Shown here: positions 54,801 to 63,990 of the stretch, piece by piece | How positions within the stretch are numbered: the stretch's first letter is position 1 | Layout of the letters: each line of letters opens with the position of its first letter | Assembly (NCBI GenBank): GCA_003013855.2 | Contig: ML058337.1 | Span: 6,510,001-6,574,000, forward strand | Origin: Liriodendron chinense | Lineage: Eukaryota; Streptophyta; Magnoliopsida; Magnoliales; Magnoliaceae | Reading direction: 5' to 3' | Length of the DNA: 64,000 nucleotides | Made by a program: the position numbers and the translations under genes | The notes under the pieces: model-generated | What the model saw: only the letters and a program-made list of their open reading frames with translations | Told to the model about the DNA's origin: nothing | Databases searched by the model: none

Positions 54801-55624
54801 TACATTTATATTCTGTACGTGATGATAGATGAAGATGTTGCGCACTAGCAACTCTGCGGATGCATCTGATGCGCTCTACTCACTGGCGTGTGACCCTGAT
54901 AGACGTGTATCTAGATATACAGGTTGTATTGTAAACGGGATTCGGTTCCACACTGAGGAGCGTGAGAAATATAGGACCACACAAAATAGTGGTGTGGTTG
55001 TGAAGGGAACACATGAGGATGTCGAAATTGATTTTTATGGCGTTTTGACGGATATTATTGAGCTGAGTTATTGTATGAGAAAGCGGGTGTACTTATTTAA
55101 ATGCGATTGGTGGGACATTGGAAATAAAAAGTTAGGAATACAGACTGATAATTACTTCACGAGCGTAAATTTATCTCGGAAGTGGTTTAAAGATGACCCA
55201 TATATCATAGCCGGCCAAGCCGAACAAGTATTCTACCTCGCTGACACCAAGTTGGGCGGCTCTTGGCACGTGGTGCAGAAAATAAAGCCCAGGAACATAT
55301 TTGACGTTCCCGAAGTAGTCGTTGAAGATAACGATGAAGGGAGTAATAGAACGTCGTCAGTTGAACAAGCATACCAAGAAGACATGCCATCACCCCCCGA
55401 TAGAGGGAATGATCCAAATGTTGATATTGATGTGGTGCAATTGAATAGAGATGATGTGCCACCTTGATCATGTTGATGCCTCAATCATAAATGACATTGT
55501 TAGAGATGATAGCGCTTTCATCGATGACAACGTTGCAGACGATGAAGAGGAAATTCTGATCAGCGATAGTGATGGTGAAGAAGAAAGAGTCCTAAGCGAT
55601 AATGATTCAGACGACGATTATTAA
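51883..55624 (+). pseudogene. CACTA transposase (TNP2-like), two frameshifts
   Basis: The first frame (51883-53553) has the N-terminal transposase-associated domain (MDKSWM, CPCRKC at residues 39-44, WWIHHGE near 71-77). The TNP2 core follows (CPQCGESRWK, GLASDGFNPFGNMSSSYSMWP, NDIDVYLRPLVDEL, GWSTKGKLACPTC, CYMGPRRFLP). Near 53490 the conserved KKSIF-FELPYW junction has lost two bases. The reading continues in another frame (53498-54141: DAMHIEKNICDN, IELGIFFKDLCS, FPPAFFDVMVHL). Introns fit GT-AG at 54142-54232, 54542-54626 and 54715-54828. The last exon carries the DUF4216 block (FYGVLTDIIEL, LFKCDWWDIGNKK, AEQVFYLAD). A second 2-base loss near 55465 precedes the acidic tail ending ..SDNDSDDDY. 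It would bind the element ends and catalyse excision, but as read it is broken. Confidence 0.92.
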
Positions 55625-55761
55625 ATGTATACAAGATTTACATGTAATTTTTCAATTCGATTAATTTGATTATTACATGTATATATGTTTTACAAGTCAT
55701 GATTTTTTTCCTGAATTGACTTGTTGATAATCTACATTTACAGTTAAGTCACTTTCTGATC

Positions 55762-56140
55762 ATGTCCTCCATAAACTGGAGCGTAGCGGAAGCACGCAGC
55801 ATACTTCATCAGCTGTTGCGGATGGACTTTCCGGCCCTATATTCTTCTGGTAGGGCCAGAGAGATACCCGGTCTGGTCGAGAAATGTAGGGAGGAAGACG
55901 ATGACTCAGATGAAAGATTATACAATCTCAAAGAAATTCGGACCTGATTGAGGAATATAATCGCGGAAAACTTCATATGGAAGATGCGACATTATCACTT
56001 GCACATCTGAATGGAGTCCCGAGAGATGAGATTTCTCCTATTGTGACTGGCATGTTGGCTGTAACAATGTCGAGTGCTTCATACAGCATCGAATATACAT
56101 CTGCAGCGTACGATAACTTACGCAGGGGGTATTTCGGATA
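55762..56140 (+). pseudogene. Short open frame between the two CACTA genes, function unknown
   Basis: An ATG at 55762 opens MSSINWSVAEARSILHQLL, continuing to SDERLYNLKEIRT and a stop at 55945. In another frame the reading continues EEYNRGKLHMEDATLSLAHL, then GVPRDEISPIVTGMLAVTMS and ends RRGYFG. If both belong together, a frameshift near 55935 splits a small protein of about 125 residues. I do not recognise the family. It could be a separate small gene or an exon of the second CACTA gene. Confidence 0.45.
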
Positions 56141-56414
56141 GTTGATCCGAAGTTGATTTGTATTACAATGAGATATATGTATTTAATATAGAATGACAAT
56201 GTGTAATGGATTTTTCAACTTTTATATTCTGTTTACGGTTTTATTATATTCTATTTACGGTTTTATTATATTCTGCTTGCATTATAGTGTAATGGTCTAA
56301 TCATATTTTTATCATTTCTCTAAGCATAAGCACAAATTAACTCTGCAATGATGTTCATAAACTTGCATTGACATTGTTTAAATTTATAAGTTTGTATTTC
56401 AGATATATTCAGTC

Positions 56415-58070
56415 ATGGCACCAGGTGGGAGATCAGGTCGTTCGCGCACTGGATCTACCCCTTCCACACGTGATGCGACGCAGACAGCATCGACGTCGCA
56501 CGGTGCATCACAGTCATCTGATCCTTCGGTTTAGCATACACCGGGCACTGCATGTAAGTCTAGACATTTATTTAGTGATTTCTGTTTATATTGTTACTTA
56601 CATATATCTTTTCGCAGCAGCATCTTCTACCAGCCGACGAGGACGTGGACCCACGCGTGGGTTAGTTTTAGAGCGACTTACGCGTGAGGGTAGGGTGGCA
56701 GTAGAGTTCCCACAGGACTGCCTTAGACCTGTTGGGGACAGTGCCAGATTGTTTACGTCTGAGGTCGGTGTCCTATGCCGATCTCTGATCCCCGCCACCA
56801 CCCCCCGTTGGACTGACGTGACAGATGATGTGCGACAGCTCATCCGTCAGCGCCTTCAGGTAAAGTTTAGTAAATTGAAATTTTCTTTTGTGAAAGTTTA
56901 TTTACGGTTAAGTCCTATTGTTAATAAGTTTATTCCCTTAATTTATTATTTACGAAACTGCAGGATAAATTTGAATTCGATTTGAATGTTCCCTACATTC
57001 TCATGCCGTCGACGACATGATTAGGGAGCGGTTCAAGGAGTACCGCGGAGAGTTGCACCAGCGGTACAAGCGGTGCAGGACACACGATGAGGCCGTACTG
57101 TCCGCACCGCCACACGTTAGTACAGACGACTGGCGGATACTCTGCGAGAGATTTTCGTCGGAGGCTTTTCAGGTAATATTTACATGTACGATATCTTACG
57201 GTAACAATTAAATTCGCAATTAATTTCGTAATTAATAGAAATGTATTTTGTATAATGTGTTCAGAAGAGGAGCAGAATAAATTCTGCGAACAGGGAAAAG
57301 TTACAAGTGAACCACGTAGCTGGTTCAAAGTCATTTGTACGACATCGTTACGACATGGTAAGAAATTATTGATGATTATTAAGTTAATATATTATTTTGA
57401 TTGGCATTTATTATAAGTCTTTTTTCTTTTCGATTGCGCAGCGGGATTCCGTCACCGGCCAGGAGCCTGGACCAGTAGACCTCTACAGAGGGACTCACTG
57501 TCGGCAGGCGACGGGATCTTGGGTTCATCCTAGAGCCAGTGAGCATTGGGTAAAAATCTTTACTTTGTTAAATTTAATTGCGCATTGATTGATAATAATG
57601 TCATTCATGTCATTTTTTATGAAATTTCATATCTTTTCATTACAGGCGGCGATGGACACCATACGCAGTCAGCCCACTCCCGATGGTAGTCAGCGGAGTG
57701 AGCCAGAAATCCTGAGCGAGGTGCTTGGCACCCGTTCTGGATATGTGCGTGGGTTTGGCCATGGTGCTAAGCTCATGGCACAAACTAGAGCTGGCTCCAG
57801 CCGATCCGTAGCTGGTGAGAGCGCTCAACGCCGAGCTGACATCGCAGAGAGAGAGGTTCAGTAGCTACGGGTCGTCGTCGATGGGATTCGGGAGCAGCTG
57901 GAGAGGCAGAGGGAGGAGGAGGAGGAGAGGCGACGGGAGGAGCAGGAGAGGAGGATCGAGGAGTTGCGGCAGGAGCATGAGCGACGGATGCAGGAGATGT
58001 TTCAGGCTCTCGCTGCAAGCCTTGGCGCCGATGCCCCGCCACCTCCGCCACCTCCGCCTTCATCTTCCTG
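56415..58070 (+). pseudogene. Second CACTA gene, Ptta/En/Spm (transposase_24-like), damaged
   Basis: It starts MAPGGRSGRSRTGSTPSTRD at 56415. A stop (TAG at 56532-56534) falls where the frame otherwise continues HTPGTA to a GT donor. Exons read RGRGPTRGLVLERLTREGRVAV and SEVGVLCRSLIP, then DKFEFDLNVPY. A frameshift near 57000 precedes DDMIRERFKEYRGELHQRYKRC. Next come KRSRINSANREKLQVNH, RDSVTGQEPGPVDLYRGTH and AAMDTIRSQPTPDG..GYVRGFGHG, a glutamate/arginine-rich coiled coil and a proline tail. Introns obey GT-AG. A second stop (57862-57864) precedes the coiled coil. In autonomous elements such proteins bind the subterminal motifs. Confidence 0.85.
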
Positions 58071-58282
58071 ATTATTTTTTTTAATATACGACTTTTAACT
58101 TGTATGTATTTGTGTGTGGATGAATATTGTTTGTTTGTGGATATGGAATGCATTATTTGTGTATGGATGATGTAGTTTTTGTTTATTTGTATGTTTGTGG
58201 ATGTGAATAGGATTCAAAATGTATAGGTTTTTTTACAGGTGCATATTAGGAATTTTCCTGAATTTTGAAAACAAATGGAACC

Positions 58283-58784
58283 GAGACAGGAAAAACTTTT
58301 ACCGACGAAATATTTCGTCGGTAAAAGTAAGGAAAAACTTTTTACCGACGAAATATTTCGTCGGTAAAAAATTCGTAGATGCTTTTACCGACGAATTATT
58401 CCGTCGGTAAAAGTTTTATCATGTTTTTACCTACGCATTATTTCGTAGGTAAAAACTTTTTCCTTACTTTTACCGACGAAATATTTCGTCGGTAAAAGTT
58501 TTAACATGTTTTTACCTACGCATTATTTCGTCGGTAAAAGTTTTTTCACCGACGTATCATTTTCATTCCCGACAAAATTCATATGTTTGGCCGACGAATA
58601 ATTTCGTCGGTAATGGTGCAATTATTACCTACGAAAAATTATTTCGTCGGTAAAAACCTTTACCGACGGCCTTTCTGCGACGATGTTAGCCGCGAAAACT
58701 TTCGTCGGGAAAAACATTTCCTGACGAAATTTTGCTGATTACCGACGAAATCATTCGTCGGTAAAAATGGAATTTTTTGTAGTG
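58283..58784. repeat. Right terminus and subterminal repeats of the CACTA element
   Basis: About a dozen TTTTACCGACGAAATATTTCGTCGG-type palindromes (split here as direct and inverse ACCGACGAAA) run up to the terminal TTTTTTGTAGTG. Confidence 0.93.
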
Positions 58785-59235
58785 GTTCCACTTCGGCTAA
58801 CCAATCAAGAAACTCTTCGATGCATAACAAGTCATTAAAACTGAGGAGTTCGGCCTTACCTCGATAGTATCTGTCACTGTCAGCATGATCTGCAAGTTTG
58901 CCCTTATGGACAGGGTTTCAGATCATGATGCCGCCAACTTTCTCGTCACTGGAGCTTGAACCATCTAGAGTAGCCATGTGATTTGCCGCTGGGAGCACTC
59001 TATGAATAACTGGATTATTCTGTATAGCAGCTACAGGAGGCTGAACTTCGCAAGGGGATCGGGACAGTGTTAGTGCATCTGCGATCCGGTCGAGGGTGGC
59101 CTGCAACCCTTGCATAGACATCTGATTCTCTTGGTGGAGAGCTTCCATCCTCTCTGTAAGATATTGGATCCACTGAGCATCGTCAGTGGGATTGTTGTCA
59201 CATCTTTCGCTAGAAGTCATCTTCCCAATGTTGTT
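58785..59235 (-). pseudogene. Gypsy gag N-terminal part (element E)
   Basis: The minus-strand frame begins near 59220 after the primer site with MTSSERCDNNPTDDAQWIQY and continues LTERMEALHQENQMSMQGLQ, ATLDRIADALTL and SSSSDEKVGGIMI. A frame change follows before the CACTA insertion. This start-plus-coiled-coil arrangement is usual for gypsy gag. The rest of the gene is at 45370-46196, with the CACTA element in between. Confidence 0.8.
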
Positions 59236-59236
59236 C

Positions 59237-59254
59237 CTTGCTCTGATACCAACT
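59237..59254 (-). promoter_or_regulatory. Primer binding site of gypsy element E
   Basis: On the minus strand TTGGTATCAGAGCAAGG directly follows the 5' LTR end ..CTACACTACGCCA. This is a tRNA-Met primer site and fixes the element's orientation. Confidence 0.9.
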
Positions 59255-59871
59255 TGGCGTAGTGTAGACAGGGTGAGACGAGCACCGTCTCTCTCACAAG
59301 ATAACTGATCCGAATCCACAGATCTATCGGGACTCCTCAACCAATCTTCCTCGAATCCACGAGACCTCTCTTTGAATCCACGAAAAAAAATAGAGAAAAG
59401 AAGAGTTTTTCTAATTAAAAAGAAGTATTATTCAATAATAATTCATAAAAAAAAAACTAAACAAGTATTTATAATAAAACTAAACCCTAGAATAATAACC
59501 TATGAGTCCTAACTGTAATAGGAAAGAAAATAAAAACAAAAACGGAAGAAATCGCAAATTCCCACAACTATGCAGAATACTGTCGATCGATCATCAAGGG
59601 CCTTCGACCAGTCGGAGTTGGGTGGCGACCGGTCAGCAAGTGATCGGCCAAATCTCCAAATAGTCCAGCGTGAGTTCAGCCACCCTCTAGGGAATTTCAG
59701 ACCGGTCATATGATGGGTTGTCAGATGGTCTGACTGGTCGAACGATCGATCAATAGGGGTCATTTCTTTAAATTTTCTCTGAATTCTTCGGCTCTTCCTT
59801 TGGTGTGATCTTGAATGATTCCGACACCACTCTTAAATTTCTTTTCTTGACCCTTGTTCTGCCTCGACCAG
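59255..59871 (-). repeat. 5' LTR of gypsy element E
   Basis: Collinear with 44165-44745 (GGTGAGACGAGCACCGTCTC, AATCCACGAGACC, AATAATAATTCATAAAAAA, GGAAAGAAAAT blocks). It carries GACCGGTC, GACCAGTCGG and GATCGATCGATCA motifs at 59583-59752, more than the other LTR retains. Confidence 0.83.
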
Positions 59872-59875
59872 GGGG

Positions 59876-60221
59876 TCCTAGCTCCATCATCCACGTGAAA
59901 CATTTTTTAAAGTTGTTTGGTCGTGCACTCGTTCAGGCCCCTTCCTAACCAAATTCACGCCAAACTCTGTTCAGGTTGATGCAGTGGACCGTTGGATATC
60001 ATCGTCCAATCAAATGACCTATCTGTGGAGCCCATGCTTTTCTAATCCCCGTTTTGGGTAATGTGCAGCTTACGGTCTACCTAACAATTCTGAAGGTTAA
60101 AAGTTGAATTAATGTATGCCACGTGTATAAATATTAAGTGACCGCGTATCAACTATTGCACTACTACAGAATATAAATAATTCCCCGGCCACAAACATAG
60201 CTTTCTAACCTTCACTGGACA
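59876..60221 (+). other. Upstream region of the F5H gene
   Basis: There is no gene. ACCTAAC at 60079-60085 matches the ACC(A/T)A(A/C)Y element recognised by secondary-wall MYB factors in lignin genes, but a 7-base match is weak evidence. The gypsy LTR ends only about 480 bases upstream of the start codon. Confidence 0.5.
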
Positions 60222-60224
60222 GCT

Positions 60225-60231
60225 TATATAA
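60225..60231 (+). promoter_or_regulatory. TATA box of the F5H gene
   Basis: TATATAA lies 121 bases upstream of the ATG in a CTTATATAATCG context. A transcription start near 60255-60260 would give a leader of about 95 bases. Confidence 0.65.
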
Positions 60232-60351
60232 TCGCAGGTAGTCCTCAGATAGTAAAAATCATGAACGCATATTAAGGCTCAACCACATCCCACCACCTTC
60301 CATCATTAAGAAAGAAAGATACATAGGTAGGAAGAAAGAGAAGAAACAGGA

Positions 60352-62664
60352 ATGGATTCTCCTTCTCTACAACAACATCAGATAGCCATCCTTTTCTTGC
60401 TCTTCTTTCTTCCATTTCTCTACTTCTTCTACAAGCTGCTGAAACAATCCAAGAAGCGTCCATTCCCACCTGGCCCGCGCCCACTGCCGATCATTGGAAA
60501 CATGCTGATTTTGGATCAGCTGACCCACCGAGGCCTCGCCAAACTCTGCGACCGCTATGGCGGCCTTCTCTACCTCCGCCTCGGCTTCCTCCATGCAGTC
60601 ACCATCTCCACCCCCGAGATGGCCCGCCAGGTCTTGCAAGTGCAGGACAATATCTTCTCCAACCGCCCTGCCACCATAGCTGTCCGCCACCTTACCTACG
60701 ACCGCGCCGACATGGCCTTCGCCCACTACGGGCCCTTCTGGCGCCAGATGCGCAAGCTATGCGTCATGAAGCTCTTCAGCCGCAAGCGCGCCGAATCATG
60801 GGCGTCTGTCCGGGACGAGGTTGAATCCATCGTTCGGGATGTCGCCGCGAGGCAGGGTTTTTGCGTCAACCTTGGCGAGCTTGTCTTCAGCCTCACCCGG
60901 AACATCATATACAGAGCAGCTTTTGGATCCAACTCACATGAGGGCCAAGACGAACTTGTGTCCATCTTGCAGGAGTTCTCTAAGCTCATGGGGGCCTTCA
61001 ACGTTGCGGATTTCATCCCTTGCTTTGGTTGGTTCGACCCACAGGGATTTAACAAGAGACTTGCCAGGGCTCGGGGTTCGCTTGACCGGTTCATAGACAA
61101 TATCATCGATGAACACATGGAGAAGCAGAAGAAGAAGACGGCCATGGCGAATATAGAAGAAGAAGATACTGACATGGTAGACGATCTACTCGCATTCTTT
61201 GGCAATGATCATGGAAGCCGCACTGGTGAGGCCGACGATCTTCCAGATTCCTTAAGGCTCACAAGAGATAACATCAAGGGCATTATAATGGTAAATAAAA
61301 ATATTGAACTTGAACGTTGTGGAGGGAGTTTGAGCATGTGGGACCCATGGGTAAGTTATCCCAGCTATTGATATGATGAACCATGATCCTAACCACCCAT
61401 CTTGGCCTTTTCTTTTCCATTGAATCTGGATGGATGGGGTCTTTATTCCAAACCATGAGTTTGCAATTGCACGATAGCTGAAACATCGGAATTCCAGGAC
61501 TGAGGAGGTTCTTTGGGCATGGTCCGTCCATGATGGTGTTGGGCCGGTTTCACCTAAAAATGACTAGTTATTATTAAGGGGACTCTTCTCAATATATAAC
61601 CCAGTAATCTTCCCAACAATCCCCCCTTCCACAGGGGATAGGGGCTCCCAAGCACTGCCCTCCCAGGTTTGTCGGGCACCGAGCTCTCGGGCACTGCCCC
61701 CTCGCTTGTGGGCTCTGGGTGTGAGCGGATAGAGGCTCCCAAGCACTGCCCTCCCTGGACTCTCGAGCACTGCCCCCTCGCTCACGGGTGCCACCACATA
61801 CCAACTGGGTTGGGCCAGCTCTGTTACCACTTGTTGGGCCGATTTTACCTCGAAATGACTAGTCATTGTTAAGGGGCCTCTTCTCAATATATAGCCTTGT
61901 AATCTTTCCAGCCTCTAACCGATGTGGGACAAACCCAACAGATGGGACCCACAAGCTCAATGATCTAGACCACCAAACAATTGGCCTACATATATTTACT
62001 CATACTCTCTCTCAAATGGTTGGTGTATGTTGGATGTTAGGATGTGATGTTTGGTGGTACTGAAACGGTGGCATCGGCCATCGAGTGGGCCATGGCAGAG
62101 CTGATGAAGCACCCAGAAGAGATGAGGAAGGTGCAGGATGAGCTTGATGAGGTGGTGGGATTGGATCGCAAGGTGCACGAGAGCGACCTTGATAAGCTGG
62201 CCTACCTAAAATGCGTGGTGAAGGAGACACTGCGCCTCCATCCACCCATCCCTCTCCTCCTCCATGAGACGGCAGAGGATGCGAAGATCGATGGTTACTC
62301 AATCCCTGCCGGCACCCGGGTGACGATCAACGTGTGGGCCATAGGGAGGAATAGGACTGCTTGGGAGGACCCAGAGGCGTTCAAACCGTACAGGTTCGCC
62401 GGAGAAGGTGATGTCGACTTCAAAGGGAATTACTTTGAGCTAATACCGTTCGGCTCGGGCCGGCGTTCTTGCCCCGGCATGCAGCTCGGCCTCTATGCCT
62501 TGGAGCTGGCGGTGGCCCAGCTTGTCCACTGCTTTACGTGGACCCTGCCCAATGGGGTGAAGCCATCGGATCTGGACATGAGCGACGTCTTTGGCCTCAC
62601 GGCGCCGAGGGTCGTCCGCCTTGTTGCTGTCCCAACTCTCCGGCTCAGATGCTCTCTCCTCTGA
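60352..62664 (+). CDS. F5H: Cytochrome P450 CYP84A, ferulate/coniferaldehyde 5-hydroxylase
   Basis: Two exons (60352-61290 and 62041-62664) join in phase 0 to 520 residues, the usual CYP84A length. A hydrophobic N-terminal anchor (about residues 10-33) precedes the proline hinge PPGPRPLPIIGN. Family-typical blocks follow: MLILDQLTHRGLAKL, QVLQVQDNIFSNRPATIA and MKLFSRKRAESWASVRDEV. Exon 2 opens DVMFGGTETVASAIEW, the I-helix oxygen-binding motif (G318-T322). E-x-x-R is E375-R378. The haem loop is FGSGRRSCPG with cysteine 457. CYP84A enzymes sit on the ER and 5-hydroxylate coniferaldehyde or coniferyl alcohol, committing lignin precursors to syringyl units. No stop or frameshift is visible. The intron just before DVMFGG is where Arabidopsis FAH1 has its intron, as I remember it. 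The GT donor (61291) and AG acceptor (62039-62040) are canonical. Confidence 0.93.
61291..62040 (+). other. F5H intron carrying repeats
   Basis: The 750-bp intron starts GTAAATAAAA and ends GTTGGATGTTAG. Sequence on both sides of the TRIM (TTTGGGCATGGTCCGTCCATG and GGGACCCACAAGCTCAATG) resembles repeat family 3 at about 26150-26280. The intron is thus mostly transposon-derived. Confidence 0.88.
61537..61940 (-). mobile_element. TRIM element in the F5H intron
   Basis: Terminal direct repeats 61537-61618 (82 bp, with an internal deletion) and 61832-61940 (109 bp) start TGTTGGGCCG and end CCCAACA or CCAACA. On the minus strand the primer site GTGGTAACAGAGC follows one repeat and the purine tract AAGGGGGGAT precedes the other. 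GATGG flanks both ends perfectly (61532-61536, 61941-61945). There is no coding sequence. The repeat contains TGTCCCACATCGG and TATATATTG, promoter-like wording common in plant TRIMs. Confidence 0.94.
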
Positions 62665-63489
62665 TGATTCATGTACTTGGATGTTGGTTTGCTAGCAAGG
62701 CTCTCTCCATGTAGTCTCGTCTAATCTGCTCATCCCTCCTGCCCCACCACATCATATGCAAGCCGTTCATCACCAATATGGTCAACATGGAAGAAAGATC
62801 ACCACCGTCCATACGAGGTGAGTTAGAAATTAAATATTCTATGGGACGATTGCTTCTTCGAAGTCAATTTTTTTGGAATCCAGATGATCAGAAAGTTCTT
62901 CTTCTTCTTCTTTTTTAAATATGGACCATCTGCAGTGGGAGATTCTAGATGAACGGTCTGGATCATTGCATGGTGGGTATAAGCACGAGTAGATTGGGCG
63001 AGCCTGCCTGGGGACGAGACCTCACGTGATATATGTATATATGTACGTATATAGTTTTATATCTTTATTTAATCCAATGTTGGTCCGTCTTTCATTTTTC
63101 TTATTTTGCAAGGAAACTCAGATGATGCACCGAAACTTTGATACTCTGATAGTGAGTGATGGTTGATACGCAGACTTGGAAAATTGTACTGGTGGGCACA
63201 TAAGTTAATCAAGTTAAACTGTCCAAATCGTCAGCCCACCGTAGATTTGGTTTTCTGAATGGATGATTGGTTGAGATTTAATGAACGGTTGTAACGAGAA
63301 ATAGTGAACTGTTTCAATTAAAAAAAGCAAATATCCACTGATCAGATTTCGTAATCGTTCATTTCATATGATTTCTAGGTGGTGAGCTTTCTCAGGACGA
63401 TTTAATTTAAGTTGAATTTCTGAAAGCCTGTGTATCAACCATCAAAAGTAACTCTCACCTGTTTGAGGCAGCTGCGTAAAAGACACAAC
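62665..63489 (+). other. 3' flank of the F5H gene
   Basis: It must include the F5H 3' UTR, but no strong AATAAA signal is visible close to the stop. A CTTCTTCTTCTTCTT run lies near 62897. Nothing else is recognised. Confidence 0.45.
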
Positions 63490-63990
63490 CTTTTTGGTGG
63501 CCACCACGTTTTTATATTTTAATCTACTCCGTTCATCAGGTGAGAACCATTATTTGAACTGTAAATACTAATAATAATTCAGTTAAAAGAATTTTGGTAG
63601 GCCACACCAAAGTAAAACATTGTAAAATTGCACCTACAATTTCTAAGTTCAAACGGTGTGGCCTTTCTGATAGTTGGATCAGGATGATTATTGTATTTTA
63701 GCTCCACCCAGTTGAGTTACACCTGATTAACGGGTTTGATAAAACTAAACCTGATTAACGGGTTTGATAAAACATAGACATCGTCTTGACCCCACACACA
63801 AACCTGTGGCTGGCATTCCATCCCCATTGTTCCCTGTGGTGCTGCGCACCTGGGACTTTGATCTTTCTGATTTTATTTATTTATTTATTTTATCTCGGTC
63901 CTAAAATAGAGGACAGAATCTGACGGACGGAATTGATTTACACATGGGATTGTGGCCCCCACAAGCTTAGATGTTCTACACGCTGGTAAA
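63490..63990. mobile_element. MITE family 2, second copy
   Basis: The order ATCTACTCCGTTCATCAGGTGAGA, AGGCCACACCAAAGTAAAAC, GGTGTGGCCTTTCTGAT, GATCAGGATGATT, TGATTAACGGGTTTGATAAA, then GACGGACGGAATTGATTTACAC and GTGGCCCCCAC matches 43015-43440. The ends are inverted relative to each other. A 28-bp tandem duplication (63721 and 63749, ACCTGATTAACGGGTTTG) and a (TTTA)n stretch near 63875 are specific to this copy. Confidence 0.76.

Larger units (their letters stand above)
46197..58784 (+). mobile_element. Complete CACTA (En/Spm) DNA transposon, 12.6 kb
   Basis: The left end CACTACAAGAAAA (46197) is matched by the inverted right end TTTTTTGTAGTG (58784). GTT lies directly outside both (46194-46196, 58785-58787), the 3-bp duplication expected for CACTA elements. 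Many copies of TTTTACCGACGAAA and its inverse occupy both subterminal zones. Inside on the + strand are a tnp2 transposase gene (51883-55624) and a Ptta/En/Spm-type second gene (56415-58070). The 5' third holds microsatellites, MITEs and two tandem arrays. Both genes are damaged, so the copy is probably no longer autonomous. It sits in the gag gene of gypsy element E in opposite orientation. Confidence 0.96.
44165..59871 (-). mobile_element. Ty3/gypsy element E, gag-protease only, split by a CACTA transposon
   Basis: Read on the minus strand: 5' LTR (59871-59255), tRNA-Met primer site (59254-59237), gag start (59220-58785), then the CACTA insertion, gag end with zinc knuckle (46196-45370), protease (45320-44940), purine tract and 3' LTR (44745-44165). 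The two LTRs are clearly collinear. Without the CACTA element the interior is only about 1.9 kb and lacks RT, RNase H and integrase. No matching 5-bp target duplication was found at the outer ends. Confidence 0.87.

Noticed and set aside
56989..57334. Minus-strand open frame of 113 codons
   Set aside because: It overlaps exons of the second CACTA gene on the opposite strand, which have family motifs and splice sites.
60367..61205. Minus-strand open frames of 119 and 159 codons
   Set aside because: They are antisense shadows of the GC-rich F5H first exon.
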